Source: Stutzerimonas kunmingensis
Lineage (GTDB): Bacteria > Pseudomonadota > Gammaproteobacteria > Pseudomonadales > Pseudomonadaceae
Reading direction: 5' to 3'
DNA: 64,000 nucleotides
NCBI RefSeq assembly: GCF_014764705.1
Contig: NZ_JACXXG010000003.1
Coordinates: 235,323-299,322 of the forward strand
Shown here: positions 58,379 to 64,000 of the stretch, one piece after another
Layout of the letters: every line of letters begins with the position of its first letter
How positions within the stretch are numbered: the first letter of the stretch is position 1
Notes under the pieces: generated by a model
Databases searched by the model: none
What the model was told of the DNA's origin: nothing
The model's input: only the letters and a program-made list of their open reading frames with translations
Translations under genes and position numbers: made by a program

Positions 58379-60297
58379 AGTTGATAGCGCACCGCGAGAC
58401 TGGCCTGTAACCGCTGGGCCTGGCGAAAGGACTCGCGCAGGATTCGGCGGTCCAGCACGTTGAGAGTATCCGGATCCAGGCGGTTGGAATAGGGCAGTCC
58501 ATCGCGTGCCTGCTGTTGATGGTGCTGCATACGAGTCTGCTGGATGAAGTGGTAGGCCTCTTCATAGGCCGCGCCATCCTTCGCTTCGATGACGCCTTTC
58601 TCCACCAGCTTGCGCAGCCGCTCGAGGGTGTTGCAGGTGCCGATGTCGTTGCTCAGTGCAAGCAGGCGGGCGCCATCGACGAAGGGTGTCAGGCCCTGCA
58701 CCTTGAGGTCGAGCGTGTCTTTGCCTTCGCCCTTGCGCGCCACGACGAAATCACGGAAGCGGCCCACCGGCGGGCGATGACGCAAGGCGTTTTCGGCCAT
58801 CATGCGCTGGAACAGGCGGTTGTCGTTGATTTCCTCGAGCAGGTCGCGGCGCAGCTGTTCGCAGCCTTCCGAAGGCCCCCAGATGCTGCGCAGATCGAAA
58901 TAGATGGTGCTGCCGAGCAGATTTTCCGGCGTTGCCTCGCGCACGAAGGAGCTGAAGCGGCGGCTCCATTCCTGGCGCGACAGGCACAGCTGCGGGTTGC
59001 TGGCCATGATGTTGCCTTTGCACAGCGTGAAACCGCAGGTGTCTAGGTCACGGTTGATGTGTTCGGCGAGCGGCAGCAGACGACCGCGGATATGCGCGGC
59101 CTCCGCGGCGTCGGCGGCCTCGAAGAGGATGCCGTTGTCCTGGTCGGTGTACAGGGTCTGTTCCTGGCGGCCTTCGCTGCCGAAACACAGCCAGGTGAAG
59201 GGCACGCCCGGATCGCCAATGTGCTGGATGGCCAGCTCGATCACCCGACATACGGTGTGATCATTGAGCAGCGTGACGATATGGGTGATCTGGGTCGACG
59301 AGGCGCCGTGGGCCAGCATGTTGTCGACCAGTTGCTTGATGCGATCGCGGATGACCACCAGCGCATCGACGCGATCGGCGTGACTGATAGTCTGCGCCAG
59401 GTGCACCAGATCCACACGCTGCAGGGAAAACAGGTCGCGCTCGGAAATTACGCCACGCAGCAGGCCATTCTCCACGACGCAAACATGGGCGATGTGCCGT
59501 TCGGTCATGGCGATCGCCGCGTCGAAGGCGGTGGCGTCCGGCGGCAGGTAGAACGGATCGTGCGTCATGAACTGGGAGATCGGCTGACTCAGATCGGTGG
59601 TGCCGGTACCGATTACCCGTCGCAGATCGCGCAGCGTGAAGATGCCTTGCGGATGCAAAGCTTCATCGACGATGACGATGCTGCCGACATTGCTCTCCTG
59701 CATCATCGCGACCGCCTCGTTGATCGGCTTGGACGGCAGGCAGGACACCGGGTGGTGAAGCGCCAGCTCGCCGATGCTTGTTTCGAGCGAGTACTGCTCA
59801 CCGAGGTTTTCCACCGCGCGCATCTGCGCCTGCTGGTTGACCAGGTCGAGCAGGCTGCTGACGCCACGCATGGCGAAATCACGGAACACCGGAGATTTGG
59901 AAACCAGCTGGACGAAGGCGGGCTTGCCGAGCAGGAAGCAGAAGGTGTCTTCGGCCGCCAGATGCGCGGTGCGGGTCGCTCGTTCGCCCATGAGCGCGGC
60001 CATCGGGAAGCATTCGCCGACGATGACCTCGAAGGTGGTGTCGGTGCCGCGCTTGGCGGTATGCGGGCGCTGACCATGCACGCGGCCCTGCTTGACGATA
60101 TAGAACTGCTGCACCACGCCGTCTTCGGGGGAAATGATGCAATCGCCTTCGGCATAGAAGCGCAGCGCACAGTTCTCCACCAGGTAGGCCAGGTGGGCCG
60201 GCTCCATCTGGTTGAACGGAGCGTACTTGCGCAGAAACTCCATGGTGCCGTGGATGTTCTGCAGTACAGCCGTCTTCCCAGCGTCGGGTGTGCTCAT
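58375..60297 (-). CDS. cNMP-binding/CBS/DUF294 nucleotidyltransferase-like signalling protein
   Basis: The 640-aa protein has a cyclic-nucleotide-binding-like domain (residues ~15-130), two CBS domains (~150-275) and a DUF294 nucleotidyltransferase domain. The motif CFGSEGRQEQTLYTDQDNG, as in GlnD-type enzymes, begins near residue 355, and a DUF294 C-terminal domain follows. Such proteins are thought to sense nucleotides and modify a partner. GGAAG precedes ATG 60297; an in-frame start at 60348 is weaker. It is coupled to the exonuclease gene. Substrate and target are unknown. Confidence 0.87.
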   Translation of the reverse strand: MSTPDAGKTAVLQNIHGTMEFLRKYAPFNQMEPAHLAYLVENCALRFYAEGDCIISPEDGVVQQFYIVKQGRVHGQRPHTAKRGTDTTFEVIVGECFPMAALMGERATRTAHLAAEDTFCFLLGKPAFVQLVSKSPVFRDFAMRGVSSLLDLVNQQAQMRAVENLGEQYSLETSIGELALHHPVSCLPSKPINEAVAMMQESNVGSIVIVDEALHPQGIFTLRDLRRVIGTGTTDLSQPISQFMTHDPFYLPPDATAFDAAIAMTERHIAHVCVVENGLLRGVISERDLFSLQRVDLVHLAQTISHADRVDALVVIRDRIKQLVDNMLAHGASSTQITHIVTLLNDHTVCRVIELAIQHIGDPGVPFTWLCFGSEGRQEQTLYTDQDNGILFEAADAAEAAHIRGRLLPLAEHINRDLDTCGFTLCKGNIMASNPQLCLSRQEWSRRFSSFVREATPENLLGSTIYFDLRSIWGPSEGCEQLRRDLLEEINDNRLFQRMMAENALRHRPPVGRFRDFVVARKGEGKDTLDLKVQGLTPFVDGARLLALSNDIGTCNTLERLRKLVEKGVIEAKDGAAYEEAYHFIQQTRMQHHQQQARDGLPYSNRLDPDTLNVLDRRILRESFRQAQRLQASLAVRYQL

Positions 60298-60441
60298 GGT
60301 TGGCTTCCATTTTTTGTTAATGGTGGGCTGCAGGTCAGTCGGACCCAATTGGACGTAAGTCTAGTCAGCTCAAGGGGCGGGGGAGCTGATCAGGGTCAGC
60401 CTCATGTTTCGCGCTGTTGCTGTGAAACGCGGGCATGAAAT

Positions 60442-60462
60442 AGCCGGCCACCGGGGCCGGCT
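60442..60462 (-). terminator. Terminator of the chemoreceptor-porin operon
   Basis: AGCCGGCC (60442-60449) and GGCCGGCT (60455-60462) form an 8-bp GC-rich stem with 5-nt loop, 20 nt after the last gene. The T-rich tail on the minus strand (TATTTC) is short. Confidence 0.6.
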
Positions 60463-60482
60463 CCTTTGCTTCGTCATCGAGC

Positions 60483-60887
60483 TCAGGGCAGGGTGAACAG
60501 GACCTTGACCGAGTCATTGACGGCCGCGCTGTCGACGTAGCCGATGGCATCGGCTTCGGCCGCGACCCTGGCTACTACTGCGGCGTCATCGGCGACGCTC
60601 GGCAGCGGCTGGCCCTTGCCGGTGAAGATCAGGCCCGACCAATAGGACTTGAGCTGCGACTCGTTCTTGCTGGTCACGCCGGCGTAGAAGGCTTCCTTGG
60701 CCGGGTTCCAGCCCGCCTGGTCGACGCCCTTCAAGGACTTATCCTTGCCCAGGAAGATGTTGGCGACCTCGGACTGTGACGGTGCCTTGGCTGCGCCGGG
60801 ATTGACGATCACGGCAACCTCGGCCTGAGCCAGGGAAACCATGCCGAGCAGCGCGGCGGAACAGAGGATGCGAATGGATGCTTTCAT
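60483..60887 (-). CDS. Short PstS-like periplasmic binding protein
   Basis: The 134-aa protein has a signal peptide cut after AQA near residue 22. The mature part resembles the beginning of phosphate-type binding proteins (VAVIVNPGAAKAPSQSEVANIFLGKDKS; KSYWSGLIFTGKGQPLP; AIGYVDSA). At this length only one lobe can be present, so transport binding is doubtful; it may serve as a sensor partner or chaperone. It is the last gene of a three-gene operon behind a porin (11-nt gap) and a chemoreceptor. Confidence 0.82.
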   Translation of the reverse strand: MKASIRILCSAALLGMVSLAQAEVAVIVNPGAAKAPSQSEVANIFLGKDKSLKGVDQAGWNPAKEAFYAGVTSKNESQLKSYWSGLIFTGKGQPLPSVADDAAVVARVAAEADAIGYVDSAAVNDSVKVLFTLP

Positions 60888-60898
60888 CGGGACGCTCC

Positions 60899-62080
60899 TC
60901 AGAATACGAAATCGACGCCGACGGAAACGATGTCACCGTCGTAGTTGCGGGCAGGAGTGCCGGCTACGCCGGTTCGCTCGAAGGCCTCATTCTCGTACAG
61001 CTCTTGAGCATTACGAGTGAACACGCCGTCGTAGCCATTCTTGGTATCGACGCGCTTGTACTCGCCCTTCACCACCACCGTCGGTGCGGCCTGGTAGTTC
61101 AGGCCCAGGGTCCAGGAGCTCTGACGGCCACCGTTGTCGTCCAGCTGTGCGTAGGTGACATGCGGCAGGAAATCGCCGAAACGACGGCCGCCCATCAGGT
61201 AGAAGGAGTCGATCGCTTCCATGTCATCGTTCTCGATCATGCGCGAGGTCCACTCGTTGCTGCTGATCCAGGTGCCGTTGTCGTACTGGTAGCCGATCGA
61301 GGTGAACTTGCCTTTCTCTTTGTCCAGCGCCAGCAGCGAGCGCTGCTGTGCCACTCCGACGCCGGGACCGATAGGCGCAGGCAGAACACTAATCACATTG
61401 CCAATGATATCGGTGGTGATATCCGCCTCGACATAACCGATGCGCAGCATGCCGAAATCGTTGGTGGCCAGGCTGACGCTGGCGCCGAACAGGTTGCCGT
61501 AGTCGATATCGAACTGCTCGTCGTAGGCGTAGTAGTCGCGGTTCTTTGCCTGACCGCCGGCGACCTGGAAGGTCACCGAGCCGTACGACAGCGGCACGGT
61601 GTAGACCGCATCGACGCCTTCGTAGTTGGTCACCTGAACCTGGCTGTAGACCTCGTCGGGTAGGCGCAGCCAAGGGTAGCTGTAGCCGACGTCGAGGCTT
61701 TCGGAATACATGTAGACCGGGCTGCGCAGGCGGCCGGCGCGGAGCATCAGCTGGTCGTTGGCCTGCAGCGACAGGTAGGCCCATTCCAGGTTGGCTTTCC
61801 ACTCGTCCTGTTGCGCCTTGGCCGTGGCCTGGACAGTCACCCCCAGGGTGTCGGTGATGCCGTAGCTCAGCTGCGCGCCGAACTTGGACAGCTGATCGCC
61901 GCGCCAGGAATCGTTGGTCTGGCCCTGGATGCCGTAGCTGCGACCATCATCTTCGCCGCTGAGGTGGGTGAAACCGACGGTACCGAAACCGTTGAAGCGA
62001 TGTTCACCCTGTTCGAGGGCGAAGGCAGGGGTGACGGCCAGGCAGACAGCTGCCAGACCGGCGACACGAAGTGCAGTCAT
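60899..62080 (-). CDS. Outer-membrane porin-like beta-barrel protein
   Basis: The 393-aa protein has a signal peptide (LAAVCLAVTPAFA) and alternating beta-strand pattern throughout, ending with phenylalanine (VSVGVDFVF) as required for barrel insertion. Motifs such as FNGFGTVGFTHLSG and LGLNYQAAPTVVVKGEYKR fit bacterial porins. TGGAG lies before ATG 62080. It sits between the chemoreceptor (19-nt gap) and the short binding protein, which suggests that the three share one ligand. The pore specificity is unknown. Confidence 0.85.
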   Translation of the reverse strand: MTALRVAGLAAVCLAVTPAFALEQGEHRFNGFGTVGFTHLSGEDDGRSYGIQGQTNDSWRGDQLSKFGAQLSYGITDTLGVTVQATAKAQQDEWKANLEWAYLSLQANDQLMLRAGRLRSPVYMYSESLDVGYSYPWLRLPDEVYSQVQVTNYEGVDAVYTVPLSYGSVTFQVAGGQAKNRDYYAYDEQFDIDYGNLFGASVSLATNDFGMLRIGYVEADITTDIIGNVISVLPAPIGPGVGVAQQRSLLALDKEKGKFTSIGYQYDNGTWISSNEWTSRMIENDDMEAIDSFYLMGGRRFGDFLPHVTYAQLDDNGGRQSSWTLGLNYQAAPTVVVKGEYKRVDTKNGYDGVFTRNAQELYENEAFERTGVAGTPARNYDGDIVSVGVDFVF

Positions 62081-62099
62081 TGGATGCTCCAGAAAATCG

Positions 62100-63722
62100 T
62101 TAAACACGGAATTGGCCCGTAGCCGCGCGCAGGTGGTCTCCGGTACTCACCAGTTGCTCGCCAAGGCGGGCGGTGGCTTCGGCGCCGTTTGCGGTTGCTT
62201 GTGCGTCCTGCTGCAACACTTGAGTTTCTTGTCTGATGGAACTCGACAGGCCGATCTGCTCCTGGGTGAACTGGGCGATGCCGGCGTTGAGTTCGTCGAT
62301 CTGGTTGACCGTGCCGGCGATGGCTTCCAGCAGCTGAGTAGCCTCGATGGAGCGCTCGATGCTGGCGCGGGACTTCTCGCCATTGCTGGTCATCACGTTG
62401 AGCACGGTGTTGGCGCTGTTCTGCAGGCGCTGGATGATCTGCTGGATCTCGGCGGTGGACGCCGCGGTCTTCTGCGCCAGATTGCGCACCTCGTCTGCGA
62501 CGACCGCAAAGCCGCGGCCCTGCTCGCCGGCGCGGGCGGCTTCGATGGCGGCGTTGAGTGCCAGCAGGTTGGTCTGTTCGGCGATGCTGCGGATGACGGT
62601 CAGCACCGAGCCGACTTCCTGGGTTTCTTCCTCCAGTTGTTCCATGGCCTTGACCGCGCCCATCACGCTGTCGCCCAGGTCACTGATGCCGGTCGACAGG
62701 CTGCCGACGTGCTCGCGCGCAGTGGCCGCCTGCCGCGCAGCAGAGTTGGCTTCATCGGATGCCTGCTGCGAGCGCTGCGCGACTTCCTGAATGCTGCCGG
62801 TCATGGTGAGGATGTCGCGGGTTATCGAATCGGTGTGGTGCTGCTGCGATTTGGCGTTCTCTTCCGAACCCTGGGTGAGCTTGTACAGCTCCTTGGAAAC
62901 CTGGCCCAGCGGGTTGGCGGCCTCGATGATCTGGCGGATGGTGCGCTGCAGCTTGTCGAGGAAGCTGTTGAACAGCTCGATCATCGCGCCGATCTCATCG
63001 TTGGACTCGACGTTCACGCGCTGGGTCAGATCGCCGTCGCCGCGGGCGATCGACTGCAGCGAGGTGATCACGCCGCGGATATTGACCATCACGCTGCGGA
63101 TCACCAGCCAGGCGCCGAGGCTGACCAGCACCACCAGTACCAGGCTGAGAATGATGCCCAGGCGGGTGGTCGCCGCGTTGGCTTCGCGGGTCTGCACCAG
63201 GGTCTGCTGGAAATCGTCGTAGGCCTGGGCGCGGAAGTCGCTGCCGAGCTTCTGCGCCTGCGCCAGATCACTGGCCATACGATCCAGGCTGGGTCGCAGG
63301 TCGTCGAACGAGGCGCTGCCGTCGATCAACTTGGTCGACGCAGCGAGTGCATTGTCGGCATAGTCGCGCACCGCCTTGCGCCAGTCGCTCAATGCCTGAT
63401 GCTGCTGACGCTGCTCGCTCAACAGCGACGCCAGGGCCTGCTGTTGGCTGTCGATCTGCTGCAGGACCTCGCGCGCTTCGTCGAGAATGCCCGGCTCGCC
63501 CGCCGCCACTGCGTTGTTCAGCAACGCCGGCACGCGGGAGAACTGGAAGATCACCGCGTCGGCTTTTTCCAGGGTCGGATAGCTGCGGGTCTCCAGCAGA
63601 ACCAGCCGTGAGTCGGTTGCCGAGAGCTGTAACGAGGTGTAGACCACATACAGCACGAGTCCGACCAGGGCGACGGCGGGTACCAGGGAAAGCTTGGCGG
63701 TCAGCGAGAGGTTCTTCAGCAT
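62100..63722 (-). CDS. Methyl-accepting chemotaxis protein
   Basis: The 540-aa chemoreceptor has two membrane helices (about 11-31 and 180-202) around a ~150-residue helical periplasmic domain of the four-helix-bundle type. A HAMP domain and the conserved cytoplasmic tip follow ([20 protein letters not shown] then [19 protein letters not shown]). No C-terminal CheR-binding pentapeptide is seen. GGAG precedes ATG 63722; longer frames to 63797 lack support. It heads a chemoreceptor-porin-binding protein operon under a sigma-28-type promoter. Confidence 0.93.
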   Translation of the reverse strand: MLKNLSLTAKLSLVPAVALVGLVLYVVYTSLQLSATDSRLVLLETRSYPTLEKADAVIFQFSRVPALLNNAVAAGEPGILDEAREVLQQIDSQQQALASLLSEQRQQHQALSDWRKAVRDYADNALAASTKLIDGSASFDDLRPSLDRMASDLAQAQKLGSDFRAQAYDDFQQTLVQTREANAATTRLGIILSLVLVVLVSLGAWLVIRSVMVNIRGVITSLQSIARGDGDLTQRVNVESNDEIGAMIELFNSFLDKLQRTIRQIIEAANPLGQVSKELYKLTQGSEENAKSQQHHTDSITRDILTMTGSIQEVAQRSQQASDEANSAARQAATAREHVGSLSTGISDLGDSVMGAVKAMEQLEEETQEVGSVLTVIRSIAEQTNLLALNAAIEAARAGEQGRGFAVVADEVRNLAQKTAASTAEIQQIIQRLQNSANTVLNVMTSNGEKSRASIERSIEATQLLEAIAGTVNQIDELNAGIAQFTQEQIGLSSSIRQETQVLQQDAQATANGAEATARLGEQLVSTGDHLRAATGQFRV

Positions 63723-63826
63723 GCATCGAACTCCAGTGCAGGGGCTACGGGTACTACGAAGAGCACGTTGATGGCCAAATGCCAGTTTCCGGAGCAATTG
63801 TGACCGAAAACAGCATTCGGGTCACG

Positions 63827-63853
63827 TTATCGGTTGTAACAGAGTTAACTTGA
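63827..63853 (-). promoter_or_regulatory. Sigma-28 (FliA) promoter of the chemoreceptor operon
   Basis: On the minus strand TCAAGTTA (63846-63853), exactly 11 bp, and ACCGATAA (63827-63834) match TAAAGTTT-N11-GCCGATAA at 6/8 and 7/8 positions. The predicted leader is about 95 nt. It lies 22 bp from the group II intron junction. Confidence 0.75.
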
Positions 63854-63875
63854 GGGCCGCCGGGCGGATTGCGGG

Positions 63876-64000
63876 ATCGGGTAGGAGGCGGCCTCACGGC
63901 CGCCGTCCTCCCACACCACCGTGCGTACGGTTCCGTACACGGCGGTTCAGGCCATGCGGTTAAGCCGATTGATCGTATCCAGTATCGAGACCAGTCCAAG
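63876..64000 (-). mobile_element. Group II intron, 3' end (domains IV end, V and VI); continues beyond the window
   Basis: On the minus strand 63946-63915 folds as domain V: a 9-bp lower stem (63938-63946 with 63915-63923), a 2-nt CG bulge, a 4-bp upper stem and a GAAC tetraloop. 63912-63876 folds as domain VI: GGG/CCC, AGGA/TCCT and a 7-bp stem capped by GTGA, with a bulged A at 63882, seven nt from the last base, in the position of the branch point. The intron would end in ...CCCGAT at 63876, the 3' exon following. The CGC in domain V would fit a class C intron, but that is tentative. The 5' part is outside. Confidence 0.8.
63947..64000 (-). CDS. C-terminal end of an intron-encoded protein (reverse transcriptase), partial
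   Basis: Only 17 codons and a TGA stop are inside the window; they end ILDTINRLNRMA. The stop directly abuts domain V of the intron, which is where the reverse transcriptase/maturase reading frame of a group II intron ends. The protein itself cannot be identified from this piece; the call rests on the RNA structure next to it. Confidence 0.55.
   Translation of the reverse strand, partial: LGLVSILDTINRLNRMA

Overview
The window is chromosomal DNA from a pseudomonad, most likely a member of the Pseudomonas stutzeri (Stutzerimonas) group. GC content is high, and three stretches follow gene orders I know from Pseudomonas aeruginosa: pilK-chpABC / rsmE-bioA / yceI / mexAB-oprM / DEAD-box helicase / metF-ahcY; metK / ArsR-methyltransferase / tktA-epd-pgk-fba; and DUF4212 / acetate-type symporter / exonuclease / CBS-DUF294 protein. 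No rRNA, tRNA or CRISPR array was seen. Assignments rest on motifs and synteny read by eye; no database search was possible.

Layout. 1-9.4 kb: the 3' part of the Pil-Chp chemosensory cluster that controls type IV pili (pilK, the giant kinase chpA, chpB, chpC). 9.4-13 kb: rsmE and bioA on the minus strand, then a cytochrome b561-YceI pair. 13-19 kb: an RND efflux operon (mexA-mexB-oprM) behind a promoter that overlaps a TtgR/NalD-like operator; mexR is not present. 19-23.6 kb: rhlE-type helicase, then ahcY-metF behind a SAH riboswitch. 23.7-30.5 kb: small periplasmic proteins, LigB, a flavocytochrome-type reductase and an ABC-2 exporter. 30.7-42 kb: the SAM-cycle pair sahR-like/metK with a large inverted repeat, a three-gene oxygenase/exporter/LysR insertion, and the carbon-metabolism row tktA, epd, pgk, fba with two small lipoproteins. 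42-54 kb: signalling and envelope genes (receiver protein, hemerythrin, globin-coupled GGDEF-EAL protein, lipoproteins, YccS, DbpA). 54-60.3 kb: a sodium:solute symporter and its neighbours. 60.4-63.9 kb: a periplasmic binding-like protein, a porin and a chemoreceptor in one operon behind a sigma-28-type promoter. The right edge carries the 3' end of a group II intron.

Themes. Two separate SAH-responsive controls appear for the activated-methyl cycle: an RNA switch on ahcY-metF and a probable SahR repressor on metK. The most interesting accessory piece is the insertion between the sahR-like gene and tktA: a VioC/AsnO-like Fe(II)/2-oxoglutarate amino-acid hydroxylase translationally coupled to a LysE-family exporter, with a divergent LysR regulator. 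It looks like a small system for making and exporting a hydroxylated amino acid; the substrate is unknown.
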